Assembly: GCA_023395595.1 (NCBI GenBank)
Contig: JAEWYO010000044.1
Coordinates: forward strand, 1-64,000
Length of the DNA: 64,000 bases
Direction: 5' to 3'
Origin: Bacillota bacterium
GTDB taxonomy: Bacteria > Bacillota > Clostridia > Christensenellales > CAG-138
The position numbers and the translations under genes are program-made. Positions 51,297 through 60,167 of the stretch are shown here, piece by piece (position 1 is the first letter of the stretch; every line of letters begins with the position of its first letter). The notes beneath the pieces are model-generated. The model ran no database searches, was not told where the DNA came from, and saw nothing but the letters and a program-made list of their open reading frames with translations.

Positions 51297-52802
51297 TTAG
51301 TCTTCGATGACGGAGAAATCCTCCGGCATGGCGCGCCCTTTGAGCAGGTCTTTGATCAAATCCGCCATGAATATGGAAAGCTCCGCAAAATGATCCGTCA
51401 CATACACCACATCGTTGCTGGCGCTCACGTGCAAATTCATCAGATAACGGCAGAACCATTCCACGCCGACGAGCAGCTGCCCGTCACGATGTAGCGCCTC
51501 GCAATACATGCTCCTTAGATCGTTGTCGATCACACAGCCGATGCTGCCGCGCGCAAACTGGAGCACCCTTCCATCTTTGAGTGTCACGACTGCGGTGAGC
51601 GTATCCACGCTGGGTTCATATTTCGCGCCGAACACCTCGCAAAGAAACGAAAGCGGGACACACAGATATTCTCCGCGCACCGCCTGCCCGCCGTTGAGCC
51701 CGTGATATTTGAGCTTTTGCCAGGAGACGGCCTTCGCGCTCATCTGGTAGACGCGGTTTTGGTACCAAGCCTTGTCCAGATCGCGGCTCAGCGCTATTGC
51801 AAACGCGTCGCCCTTACGCGGGAGAATCGTCTCGGTGTGCGTGATCGACCCATCCGCCTCGCGCCGCGTGCCGGAGAAGAAATAGTCCCAGTAAAGGAAC
51901 GCTTCGTCCAGCGTCTGCCCGTGGTCGCGATTCTTGATGTCCAGATAGACCAAATCCGCTTTTTTACCGCGATAGAAGGCAAAGTTGTCCTCGCCCACGA
52001 TGCTGATTTCCGGCACAGGGTCGCACTCGTTGAGCTTCATCCAGTAGAAACGGTTGTATTTATTGGTGGTGAATTCGCTGTAGTTTTTGCCTGGAGGCGT
52101 GCCGTTGAGTTCCGGGCGGGAATGCCAAACCGCGAGGTGCCCGCCCTTGTTCTTGAGGTTGCCCTGTTCGTCGAAAAGGATGTTGACGCGCGAAGGGCCG
52201 CCGCTGCCCGCGGCACCCGCGAGCAAATGCCCGTAATTGCGTGCGAACTGATCCGTCATAAGGTTGCCCATCGACATACCCTGCATGAAGATGCGCCCTT
52301 CGTCGATGTTGTACTGTCCCTTCATCTTCTCGATGAGACCGAGCAGGAAGTTCATGTCGTGGTTGTCTTTGATATCCTTTGGCACCTTCTGGATGGGCAG
52401 ATCCGGCGCGTCCTTGGGATCAAAGTCGTCAAACACGCCCTCGACCACCCACATCCGGAGCGAATGCGCATTCGGAAACACGCAGATGAATCCTTCGCGA
52501 TCCGCAACCATCGTCCAACTCGTATAGATCGCGTGACCCCAGCCGGTCATCAACCCACCGTGGTTGCCGATCACGAGCGGCGTTTTCTTCGCGGGATCAT
52601 AGCCTCTGGGAACGTATTCATACCAAACATCCTCCAAACCGTCGGCGATGATGCCGCGGCATTCCTTGAGTCGTTCGGGATAGGGCTGGGAGTTGTTTCC
52701 GTTTTCGTTGACCACCATATCGCTGCCCTTGATCGCCTCCGGCAGATAGGTCCTGTTGTCGTCGTCCGGCGTGCCGGCGCGCAGTGTTACCTTGTAGTCC
52801 AT
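51297..52802 (-). CDS. PHB-depolymerase-like esterase with CuAO-N1-like C-terminal domain (paralogue B)
   Basis: This 501-residue paralogue of the proteins encoded on both sides has NRTYLPEAIKGSDMVVNENG near the start, PLVIGNHGGLMTGWGHAIYT, nucleophile serine in FMQGMSMGNLMTDQ, KNRDHGQTLDEAF with the likely His, and the C-terminal domain from about residue 365 (GEYLCVPLSFLCEVFGAKYE, RVLQFARGSIGCVIDND, VEWFCRYLMNLHVS). Start 52802 (ATG) has GGAGG 5 bases upstream; the TTG before it overlaps that site. No signal peptide. It is upstream of lacI with a 39-base gap. Confidence 0.85.
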   Translation of the reverse strand: MDYKVTLRAGTPDDDNRTYLPEAIKGSDMVVNENGNNSQPYPERLKECRGIIADGLEDVWYEYVPRGYDPAKKTPLVIGNHGGLMTGWGHAIYTSWTMVADREGFICVFPNAHSLRMWVVEGVFDDFDPKDAPDLPIQKVPKDIKDNHDMNFLLGLIEKMKGQYNIDEGRIFMQGMSMGNLMTDQFARNYGHLLAGAAGSGGPSRVNILFDEQGNLKNKGGHLAVWHSRPELNGTPPGKNYSEFTTNKYNRFYWMKLNECDPVPEISIVGEDNFAFYRGKKADLVYLDIKNRDHGQTLDEAFLYWDYFFSGTRREADGSITHTETILPRKGDAFAIALSRDLDKAWYQNRVYQMSAKAVSWQKLKYHGLNGGQAVRGEYLCVPLSFLCEVFGAKYEPSVDTLTAVVTLKDGRVLQFARGSIGCVIDNDLRSMYCEALHRDGQLLVGVEWFCRYLMNLHVSASNDVVYVTDHFAELSIFMADLIKDLLKGRAMPEDFSVIED

Positions 52803-52849
52803 ACAATCCTCCAAAGAAGTTTCATTGCTTGGTTTGGTTTTATTCGAGA

Positions 52850-54379
52850 TTATGCCTTGGGCAAGGCGGTCTTCTCATAGTCCGGCAGCGCGCCGCCGTT
52901 TCTCAACAGATCGGTGATCAAGTCCGCCATGTTCACGGAGAGCGTGTTGAAATGATCCGTGGCGTAGGCGACCCCGTCGCAAGTAGAGACATGCAGATTC
53001 AGCAAATACCGGCAGAACCACTCGATAGAAACAAGCAGTTCGCCGTCGCGATGGAGCGCCTCGCAATACATACTGCGCAGTGTGTTGTCGATCACACAGC
53101 CGATGCTGCCGCGCGCAAACTGAAGCCGTCTGCCGTCTTTGAGCGTGACGATTGCCGTCAGCGTGTCTTCACTCGGTTCATAGGTCGCGCCAACCGCCTC
53201 GCACAGAAACGAGAGTGGAACGCACAGATAGTCTCCGCGAACCGCCTGTCCACCGTTGAGCCCGTGGTATTTGAGCTTTTGCCAGCGAACCGCTTTCGTC
53301 TTCATCGGCACAATTCGATTGTTCATCCAGCCATAGCCGCAGACATCCGCAGCGGCAAACGCGAACGCATCGCCTGTGCGCGCAATGTTGGAATTCGTGT
53401 GCACAATGGTTCCATCCGCTTTTCTGCGCACGCCGGAGAAATGATAGTTCCAGATCAACGACGCGTCGTCCAGCGTCTGCCCGTGATCGCGGTTTTTGAT
53501 GTCCAGATAGGTCACATCCGCTTTCTCGCCGTGATAGAACGCAAAGTTGTCTTCGCCGACGATGCGGATCTGCGGCACCGGCTGGCAGCCGTTGATGCGC
53601 ATCCAGTAATAGCGGTTGTAGCGGTTGACCCTAAGTGCCTCCTGTTTGTTCGGCGGGATGTCGTTGAGCTCCGGGCGGGATTGCCAGATGTCCACGTGCC
53701 CGGCTCTGTTTTGTACCGTACCATCGGGCGCAAACAAGACCGAAAGGAACGTTGCGCAGCCCGAGCCCGCAGCCCCCGCGAGCACATCGCCATAGTTTCT
53801 GGTAAACATCGCCGTCATGAGGTCGCCCATCGACATACCTTGCATGAAGATGCGCTCCTCGTCGATGTTGTATTTTTGCTTCATCTTCTTGATGAGCGCG
53901 CGCGCCATCTGCGCGTCGTGATTGGCTTCGATGCTCTCCGGCACCTCCGGCAGCTCGCCGGGCGCTTCTTCCCGTCCCGTCTTGCCGTCGTCATGGCTCC
54001 AACGACCCCATTCGACGCACCAAACGCGCTTGCTGGAGGCGTTCGGGAACGCGACAATGAAGTTGTGTTCCTCAGCCATCAATGTCCAGCTCGTGTAGAT
54101 CGCCTGACCCCACCCCGTCATCAGCCCGCCATGCATAGAGAGCACGAGCGGCACCTTCTTTGCCGGGTCGTAGCCAGAAGGGACGAATTCATACCACGTG
54201 TCCGTGATGCCGTCGTCCAACAGCGCCTCCTGATATTCCTTGAGCCGTTCGGGGTAAGGCTGGGAGTTGTTGCCGTTTTCGTTGACCACGATGTCGCTAC
54301 CCTTGATCCGCTCCGGCAGGTAGTCCCGATTGCCGTCGTCCGGCGTGCCCGCCGCTAAAAAAATCTTACTCATCTGCAT
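52850..54379 (-). CDS. PHB-depolymerase-like esterase with CuAO-N1-like C-terminal domain (paralogue C)
   Basis: This 509-residue protein is closest to paralogue B. It shares NRDYLPERIKGSDIVVNENG, VPLVLSMHGGLMTGWGQAIY, nucleophile serine in FMQGMSMGDLMTAM, KNRDHGQTLDDASL, and a nearly identical C-terminal domain (GDYLCVPLSFLCEAVGATYE, ARGSIGCVIDNTLRSMYCEA, EWFCRYLLNLHVS). The high similarity of B and C suggests a recent tandem duplication. The ATG at 54379 has GAGG 6 bases before; an ATG two codons later is possible. It is followed by B after 47 bases. Confidence 0.85.
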   Translation of the reverse strand: MQMSKIFLAAGTPDDGNRDYLPERIKGSDIVVNENGNNSQPYPERLKEYQEALLDDGITDTWYEFVPSGYDPAKKVPLVLSMHGGLMTGWGQAIYTSWTLMAEEHNFIVAFPNASSKRVWCVEWGRWSHDDGKTGREEAPGELPEVPESIEANHDAQMARALIKKMKQKYNIDEERIFMQGMSMGDLMTAMFTRNYGDVLAGAAGSGCATFLSVLFAPDGTVQNRAGHVDIWQSRPELNDIPPNKQEALRVNRYNRYYWMRINGCQPVPQIRIVGEDNFAFYHGEKADVTYLDIKNRDHGQTLDDASLIWNYHFSGVRRKADGTIVHTNSNIARTGDAFAFAAADVCGYGWMNNRIVPMKTKAVRWQKLKYHGLNGGQAVRGDYLCVPLSFLCEAVGATYEPSEDTLTAIVTLKDGRRLQFARGSIGCVIDNTLRSMYCEALHRDGELLVSIEWFCRYLLNLHVSTCDGVAYATDHFNTLSVNMADLITDLLRNGGALPDYEKTALPKA

Positions 54380-54403
54380 ACCATTCCTCACTCGTACATT
54401 CCA

Positions 54404-55213
54404 TTATTCACTCAGTCGCTTATAGGTGTCTTCGATGGCGAGCCAATCGATGAATTTCTTTACATGCCGGTCGCAGTATTCCCAGTTGTGATGCCCGTGG
54501 TCGATGGTCCTCTCAAACTCCAGCCCGAGGGCTGCGTATTTGTCCATGTATTCCACATTGCCTTCGTAATGCGTGTCCTCCACGCCGGTCGCCATGTACC
54601 CTTTGGGAAACTTCTTTCCAGCTGCCTTCTGTTTGCGAATCAGATAGGCGACGTCATGCTCGGTGTTCTCGACGTTTGACTTGCAGCCAAAGGCGCTTGC
54701 AAACATATAGAAGCTCTGCGTGTTGTCCTCCACCTCCGGCACAAAATCGATCACATTCTTGTTGCCGGAGAAGGTGCCAAACGCCGCGAATTGCTCAGGA
54801 TCGCGCAGCATCCATTTCAGCGAGCCATAGCCGCCCATTGAAAAGCCAGCGATGTAGTTGTGTTTCGGGTCTTCGTTCAGCGGGAAGAGATGGCGCACCA
54901 CGCGCGGGGTCTCAATCGAAAGCTGAGTGAAATATTTGAAATCGCCATGCAGGGTATCCATATAGCCTGAGCAATAGGTGCCGCTGCAAACGACCGCGAT
55001 GCCCGCCTCGGCGGCGTAGAGTTCAATCGCGGTATAACGCTGCCAGTCGGTATAGTCAAACCCACCGCCGGATTGCAGCCACAGCACGGGATAGCGATAG
55101 CCCGCCGGACGATCCGCCAGCGAATGCCCCCATGTGTTTTCGGGGATGATGACGTTCACGCCGACCTTCATCTTCAGCGCTTCGGAAAAATAATACAGCC
55201 TGATGTTTGCCAT
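54404..55213 (-). CDS. CE1/esterase-D-like alpha/beta hydrolase (active triad)
   Basis: This 269-residue cytoplasmic esterase has YPVLWLQSGGGFDYTDW near 41-57, nucleophile Ser125 in IAGFSMGGYGSLKW, ATGVEDTHYEGN near the acid and DHGHHNWEYCDRHVKKFIDW with the His. The last motif is typical of CE1-type acetyl- and feruloyl-esterases. GGAGG lies before the ATG at 55213. The longer reading frame upstream is the shadow of the next gene. It lies 16 bases after the serine-less paralogue at 55230-55994, so the two may act as a pair. Confidence 0.87.
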   Translation of the reverse strand: MANIRLYYFSEALKMKVGVNVIIPENTWGHSLADRPAGYRYPVLWLQSGGGFDYTDWQRYTAIELYAAEAGIAVVCSGTYCSGYMDTLHGDFKYFTQLSIETPRVVRHLFPLNEDPKHNYIAGFSMGGYGSLKWMLRDPEQFAAFGTFSGNKNVIDFVPEVEDNTQSFYMFASAFGCKSNVENTEHDVAYLIRKQKAAGKKFPKGYMATGVEDTHYEGNVEYMDKYAALGLEFERTIDHGHHNWEYCDRHVKKFIDWLAIEDTYKRLSE

Positions 55214-55229
55214 TTTCTTGTCCTCCCGA

Positions 55230-55994
55230 TTATGCGCAAGCCCAAGCGACGGCTTGCGGCAGGCTCTTTTGCTGGCTCGTGCAGTCCGCCCCGGACGGTA
55301 GGGTGACAAGTTCCGCCGCCGTGCCGAGCAGTTTCGCGAGCGCTTCGCTCTCTTTTTGATGGCGAAAGCCATCTTCGCTGACAAAGAGGAACTTGCCCTT
55401 TGCTTGCCGCTTTGCCAGCGCGAAGAGATCGTTTGTCCCTCCGGAAAAATGCGAATGGTCGCTGAAAATCGCTTCCAACTGCGCTTTGCCAAGCAGGATG
55501 CCCGTATCCTTGCCCGCCTCCGCTTTCTCGATGATCGCGTTAAGATCCAGCACGCCGTCGAGGGAGAACGCTTTGCTGAACACGTCCGGGTGATGCAGCG
55601 CGAGCTTGATTGCGCCGTAGCCGCCCGTGCCGACTCCGCCAACCCATGTTTGGGCGGCATCTTGCGCGATTGGAAAAATGTTGCGGCAGATATTCAGTAG
55701 CTCGGTACTCACAAACGTCTCATACTTCGGGCCATATTCCATATCCGTACCCAGCGCGTGCTGCACATCCGGCGTAATCACGAAGATTCCGTGCTCCGCC
55801 GCGAGCCGCTCTGCAGGCGTGCGCTGCCAGTCTATGCTGGCGCCGCCTTCGTCATGCAACAGCACGAGCACGGGGTATTTGTGCGCGTGTGCGGTGTCGT
55901 CGAGTTGCAGTTTGTCCATCTCCGGCAGGAACACCCGCGCGGCAAACGAGCCGCCGAGGATCACCGAAAGCGCATTGAATTCAAAAAGTGCCAT
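55230..55994 (-). CDS. esterase-fold protein lacking catalytic Ser and His (pseudo-esterase)
   Basis: This 254-residue protein keeps the CE1-like fold (YPVLVLLHDEGGASIDWQRTP near 40-60, FVITPDVQHALGTDM, YGPKYETFVSTELL). The elbow is WVGGVGTGGYGAIKLAL, with Gly122 instead of serine (codon GGC). The usual C-terminal histidine block (HDWxYWD) is replaced by GADCTSQQKSLPQAVAW, with no His. It is therefore probably not a hydrolase. The frame is intact, with GGAGGAG upstream of the ATG, and it sits between two active-looking relatives, which argues for a retained non-catalytic role. Confidence 0.8.
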   Translation of the reverse strand: MALFEFNALSVILGGSFAARVFLPEMDKLQLDDTAHAHKYPVLVLLHDEGGASIDWQRTPAERLAAEHGIFVITPDVQHALGTDMEYGPKYETFVSTELLNICRNIFPIAQDAAQTWVGGVGTGGYGAIKLALHHPDVFSKAFSLDGVLDLNAIIEKAEAGKDTGILLGKAQLEAIFSDHSHFSGGTNDLFALAKRQAKGKFLFVSEDGFRHQKESEALAKLLGTAAELVTLPSGADCTSQQKSLPQAVAWACA

Positions 55995-56053
55995 CTGCTT
56001 TTACTCCTCCAAATCGAAACTGGATGCGCACGCATGCGCCAATTCATTCTGTG

Positions 56054-56890
56054 TTAATACGGGTTGCCGCCCTGTTCCGTCAGCCCAAAGAACGACAGCG
56101 CTTCCTGAATCGCAAGATCCCAAAACCGCCATTCGTGCTTGTAGCCCGGCAGCTCAAACCAATGCGCATCCAGCCCGATCTCTTTGGCATGCGCTTGAAA
56201 TTTTTTAAATAGTTCATAGAGCATTACATCCTCTTGCCCACAGGCAAACATCAGCCGCGGAAGCGTGTCGGTGTTAGCGAGGCGGTCGATGATCGCCCAA
56301 ACATTCTCGTTGGAATTTTGGAATGCTTCCACCCCTCCCGCGTTCTGCAGCGTCGCGTGCATGCGCGGGTTGTTGGTGTTCAACATCGGGCAAGGATTGT
56401 CCGGCCCCATATCGCTCATGTCCATCGGCGTTGCAGAGAGCACGGCGGCCGCCGCGAATTTCTCCGGGTGGTTGACCGCGTATTTGATCGTTCCGCGTCC
56501 GCCCATACTCAAGCCCGCGATGAAGTTATCCTCCCGTTTGTCGGAGACCGGGAACCAGCCGTAGATCATCGGCATGAGCTCTTCGGTGAGAAAATCGAAC
56601 ATGCGGTAACCCAGCATGTAGTCGTTCCAGTTGGAATAGTTGGAGTTGAGAGCGCTGGGCATGACCACGACGAGGTTTTTCTCCGTCGCATACATCTCGA
56701 TGTTGGTCTTTCGCACCCAGTCGGTATGATCGCCAAACGTGCCATGCAGCAGCCAGAGTACCTTATATTTTCTACCGTTGCCATAGAATTCCGCAGGGCT
56801 AAGTTCGCGCGGCTTGTCCGGCAAAATCACGGTGATCTGCGTGTTGTTGTTCAGGCAAACGCTTTCAAACGAGTATTGTACAATCGACAT
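56054..56890 (-). CDS. CE1/esterase-D-like alpha/beta hydrolase (active triad)
   Basis: This 278-residue cytoplasmic esterase has VLWLLHGTFGDHTDW near 44-58, nucleophile Ser128 in FIAGLSMGGRGTIKYAV, ACGQEDVMLYELF with the acid and PGYKHEWRFWDLAIQEAL with the His. All triad elements are in place. It belongs to the same group as the other short esterases in the locus, which cleave acetyl or hydroxycinnamoyl esters. AGGAG precedes the ATG. The gap from the upstream sialate-esterase-like gene is 23 bases, so they share an operon. Confidence 0.88.
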   Translation of the reverse strand: MSIVQYSFESVCLNNNTQITVILPDKPRELSPAEFYGNGRKYKVLWLLHGTFGDHTDWVRKTNIEMYATEKNLVVVMPSALNSNYSNWNDYMLGYRMFDFLTEELMPMIYGWFPVSDKREDNFIAGLSMGGRGTIKYAVNHPEKFAAAAVLSATPMDMSDMGPDNPCPMLNTNNPRMHATLQNAGGVEAFQNSNENVWAIIDRLANTDTLPRLMFACGQEDVMLYELFKKFQAHAKEIGLDAHWFELPGYKHEWRFWDLAIQEALSFFGLTEQGGNPY

Positions 56891-56913
56891 ACACTTCTCC
56901 TATTCTTCTTGCT

Positions 56914-58410
56914 CTATGCTTCCAATGTGCAGACAAATGGTAGCATTGGCAGGCCCGCGCTGTTATAGATGTTGTCCTCGCAAAACGGCATCTGGCAGAA
57001 CGAAACCATCACGCGCCCGCCGTTGGCAAACGCACCAGACTGAATGCGCAGCTCGTTTTCGCAAACTTGCGCAAAAAACACGCTGATTTCGGTTCCGTCC
57101 AACGTGAGCGCAATCGTTTCCGGTGTTTCGCCGCGGCAGACAAGCCCGCTGCCAGTGTGCGCGAAGCGGAGCACGAGCGTGTCCCCTTCCCGTTTTACCG
57201 CCTCCACGGCGGGCGAATCCGCAAGAATCGACTTGCCGTAGACGTGTAGGAGCGCTTGCCCCGCCAGCCGTTCGCCAATCGGACGCTTCTGCTTTGGGTG
57301 GATGTCATAGCGCATGCCCGCGTCCATCGCACACGCAAGCCAAACCTTGTCGCAAGAGCGTGTGAGTTGCTCCTGCGCGGCGCGAATCGGGACAAAGTCC
57401 AACGGCTCCATCATCTCTTCAAACGAGGCAAGCTGCACGATCAAAAACGGCAGTTCCGCTTTCCAGAGGCTGCGCCAGCAGGCGATCATCTGCTGCATCA
57501 GCCGCTCATATGTGTCCGCGTAGGCCGCGTCCGACTCTCCCTGATACCAGATCACCCCGCTGATGGTGAAGGGCGCGGTCGGCTTGAGCATCGTTTCGTA
57601 AAGCCCGCACGGGCGAAACGGCGAGTAGCGCGAGAGGAACAACTCTCCCATCTCCGCCATCGATGCCATCATCGCCGGATCAGGACGGACGGGCGCAAGG
57701 TTGCTCATGCTGTTGTCAAAGGGCATATTGTCCATCGTGTGTTGCAGCTTGCAGTAGCGATCCAGCTCCGTCGCCGGGTCTAGCTTCGCCTGTGCCTCCG
57801 TTGCGCGGTCGAGATAGGGTTGAAGCGCTCCGGTCAGGTAGTCCTTGCTCATAAACGCGCTTGCAGAGGTACCACCCCAGGTGCAGTTGAGGATACCGAC
57901 GGGAACATCCAGCTCCGCATGCAGTTTTTTTGCAAAATAGTAGCCCACTGCTGTGAAATATTTCGCTTCAACACCGCGCGCCTTTCGCCAAACGCCAACC
58001 TTGGAATAGTCCCGGTCGTTCTCCTGTCCAGCATAGGCAATCTTCGGCACTTCATAGCAGCGCATATCCGCGCAGTCACTCGCAATTTCGCCTGCGACCT
58101 CCGCATCGTCCCGCAGGAGAAATTCCATATTGGACTGCCCGCCCGCGAGCCAGACTTCGCCGATGGCGACATCGCCTATTACGATGCTCTCGTCTCCCGC
58201 ACTGACGCGGAGCGTAAGGTTCCGCCCCGCTTCCATCGGCGGAAGATAGGCGCGAAAACCATCCTTTCCCGCAACGGCATAGGCGGGTTGTTCGTCAAGC
58301 TGGATCTCAACGAGGCTTCCTTCTTGCGCTGTTCCCCAAATGCAGACCGGAGTTCTTCTTTGCAGCACCATACCGTTTTGAAACAGCGTCGCAAGTTGCA
58401 GTTTGCCCAT
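56914..58410 (-). CDS. sialate O-acetylesterase-like protein (SASA/CE20-type)
   Basis: This 498-residue protein starts with a beta domain (LATLFQNGMVLQRRTPVCIWG, typical of these enzymes). The catalytic serine Ser93 is in VWLAGGQSNMEFLL. GVIWYQGESDA supplies the oxyanion/second block, and DIHPKQKRPIGERLAGQAL supplies the Asp-x-x-His pair. It removes acetyl groups from hydroxyls of sugars such as sialic acids or xylan side groups. Most relatives are exported; this one shows no signal peptide. It follows gtfA by 2 bases, so the two are tightly cotranscribed. Confidence 0.9.
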   Translation of the reverse strand: MGKLQLATLFQNGMVLQRRTPVCIWGTAQEGSLVEIQLDEQPAYAVAGKDGFRAYLPPMEAGRNLTLRVSAGDESIVIGDVAIGEVWLAGGQSNMEFLLRDDAEVAGEIASDCADMRCYEVPKIAYAGQENDRDYSKVGVWRKARGVEAKYFTAVGYYFAKKLHAELDVPVGILNCTWGGTSASAFMSKDYLTGALQPYLDRATEAQAKLDPATELDRYCKLQHTMDNMPFDNSMSNLAPVRPDPAMMASMAEMGELFLSRYSPFRPCGLYETMLKPTAPFTISGVIWYQGESDAAYADTYERLMQQMIACWRSLWKAELPFLIVQLASFEEMMEPLDFVPIRAAQEQLTRSCDKVWLACAMDAGMRYDIHPKQKRPIGERLAGQALLHVYGKSILADSPAVEAVKREGDTLVLRFAHTGSGLVCRGETPETIALTLDGTEISVFFAQVCENELRIQSGAFANGGRVMVSFCQMPFCEDNIYNSAGLPMLPFVCTLEA

Positions 58411-58412
58411 CG

Positions 58413-59885
58413 TTATGCTTCCTCCTGCGCAAAGAACACGGTTTCGCCGGATGCATCTGCGCTGGTAATCGTGAATGCTTTGGTCACAAAATTCGCATCC
58501 AGCCGTGCCGTCTGCGCGCCGTTTTTCCAGGTTACGCGCAGCTTACCGTCATCGTTCGATTCACCAATTTCGACTTCGCCGGAGAACGCGGGGTTCTCGT
58601 TTCGAAAGCGCATGATGCGATACATGTCCTGAAGCATCGGTTTTTCAACCGTCTCGGCGATCTCATCCTCCGTGTACGTGTGGCGGTTGATGCTCCTGGG
58701 TTCCTCGCCGCGCTTAAGCGCTTCGATGTCGTTTTCACCTGCGAGCAATCCTACATAGTAGACCTGCGGTACGCCAGGCGTGAAAAACTGCACCACGCGG
58801 GCAAGCAGATAGGCGCGATCGTCCGCGCCCAGCGCGGAATAATAGCTGCACATGAGCTGGTAGCGCTGCGCCTGCTTGCCGGAGGTTTTAATCATGCTCG
58901 GGAACTTCATATACGGCTGTGCCGGTAGGGTGATTTCGTCCACCCGGGCGCGCACATAGTCGATCTCCTCGTCGCTGAGTAACCCAACCACGTCCACAAC
59001 GCCGATTCCATCATGCGTGTCCAGCGTGGTGAACTGTTTGCGCGGGCAGACGTTCAGCCAATGGATCAATCGGTCGGTTCTGCCGCTCATGAGCCCGTGC
59101 AACAACAGCATCGGCAGCGCAAAATCGTAGACCCAGTAGCCTTTTTCCGCCATTTTTAGTTGGATTGTATAGTTCTCATGGATTTCGGGCAGCATCTCGG
59201 TTCCGCTCTTACGCAGCGGCTGCATGCCCGTCTCAAGCACATCCCAAATCTCCGGCTCGACGAAGAAGCATGAAGTGCCCGGCTTTTTGGAGGCGTAGGC
59301 AAACGCGTCAAAGCGAATCAGCGGCACATGCTTTGAAAGCAAGCCGAGATTGCGGCGATAGTAGTCCTGCGTTGCCGCGCTGTAGGGATCGATATCCACC
59401 TGCTCCTGAAAGAACGTGTTCCAGAGGTTGACACTCTTGCCGTCCGCGCGGGTGAAGGAGAAGAACGGGCCTTTCTCCTTGCGGCGATACATTACATCCA
59501 GCTCCGCCTCGGTTGGTTCGCCGTTGGGCCAGAACTTGTTCCAATCGATGAACATGTCTTTATAGGGCGAGTCGTCGCCGTTTTGCAGATAATCCTGAAA
59601 CTCGGCACAGCGGATCGAAACATGGTTGAGCATGAAATCCGCCATCAGATAGTACTGCTCTCCAAGGCGGTCTATGTCTTCCCATGTGCCGAACGCGGGA
59701 TCGACGATGTCATAATGAATCACGGCAAAGCCGCGATCACCGGAGGACGGAAAGAACGGCAGAATATGCACGCCGCCAAATACACCGTCAAAATACCGCG
59801 CGAGCACGTCGTTTAGCGCCGCAAGATTGTTCCCCATGGTGTCGGAATAGGTGATGAGCATAATCTTATTTTCGACTTTTTTCAT
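58413..59885 (-). CDS. gtfA: sucrose phosphorylase (GH13_18)
   Basis: This 490-residue enzyme converts sucrose and phosphate to glucose-1-phosphate and fructose in the cytoplasm. It matches known GtfA along its whole length: MLITYSDTMGNNLAALN, VHILPFFPSSGDRGFAVI, nucleophile Asp193 in IRFDAFAYASKKPGTS, CFFVEPEIW, acid/base Glu234 in MLPEIHENYTIQ, FTTLDTHDGIGVVDV with the third acid, PGVPQVYYVGLLAGEND. Start 59885 is the ATG after GGGAG; the frame upstream is non-coding. A cre-type site lies 68 bases upstream of the start. The direct link to sialate-esterase-like and esterase genes suggests that the sucrose arrives acylated (inference). Confidence 0.93.
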   Translation of the reverse strand: MKKVENKIMLITYSDTMGNNLAALNDVLARYFDGVFGGVHILPFFPSSGDRGFAVIHYDIVDPAFGTWEDIDRLGEQYYLMADFMLNHVSIRCAEFQDYLQNGDDSPYKDMFIDWNKFWPNGEPTEAELDVMYRRKEKGPFFSFTRADGKSVNLWNTFFQEQVDIDPYSAATQDYYRRNLGLLSKHVPLIRFDAFAYASKKPGTSCFFVEPEIWDVLETGMQPLRKSGTEMLPEIHENYTIQLKMAEKGYWVYDFALPMLLLHGLMSGRTDRLIHWLNVCPRKQFTTLDTHDGIGVVDVVGLLSDEEIDYVRARVDEITLPAQPYMKFPSMIKTSGKQAQRYQLMCSYYSALGADDRAYLLARVVQFFTPGVPQVYYVGLLAGENDIEALKRGEEPRSINRHTYTEDEIAETVEKPMLQDMYRIMRFRNENPAFSGEVEIGESNDDGKLRVTWKNGAQTARLDANFVTKAFTITSADASGETVFFAQEEA

Positions 59886-59952
59886 GAAATACTCCCAACT
59901 CTGTCTCTTGATGCAACGCGTGTTCCTGCCAATGGACACATGCAGGCTTAAA

Positions 59953-59968
59953 TTGTAAACGTTTTCAT
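59953..59968. promoter_or_regulatory. cre-type / LacI-family operator upstream of gtfA
   Basis: TTGTAAACGTTTTCAT fits the catabolite-responsive element consensus WTGNAARCGNWWWCAW at every position and is a near-palindrome around CG. CcpA, or the LacI-type regulator of this locus, could bind here and control gtfA and the genes downstream. Confidence 0.7.
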
Positions 59969-60008
59969 TTTTTTGGAAAAACAAGCGCCGGACAAAGCCT
60001 TTTGTTTC

Positions 60009-60059
60009 GCACGGCTCCGTGCTTTCTTTTGCGAAAGCCGCTTGCTGTTTCTAGCAAGC
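60009..60059 (-). other. array of three adjacent hairpins between permease and gtfA
   Basis: GCACGG/CCGTGC (60009-60022), GCTTTC/GAAAGC (60021-60038) and GCTTGCT/AGCAAGC (60040-60059) follow each other almost without gaps in the 282-base spacer. A further GGCTCC/GGAGCC pair lies near 60068-60094. None has a clear T run next to it. They may stabilise or process the polycistronic mRNA. Confidence 0.45.
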
Positions 60060-60167
60060 CACGGTAGGGGCTCCCCGCACAGGAAAACCGGAGCCAATGC
60101 GTCTGTCTGGCGCTTGTTGTTTGCTCTGCGTCATGAAATGGTACCCGCAAAGCGCGAGATCGGTGCA

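Noticed and set aside
55214..55660. N-terminal extension of the esterase ending at 54404
   Set aside because: It overlaps the 55230-55994 gene out of frame. The ATG at 55213 with GGAGG upstream fits the fold start.
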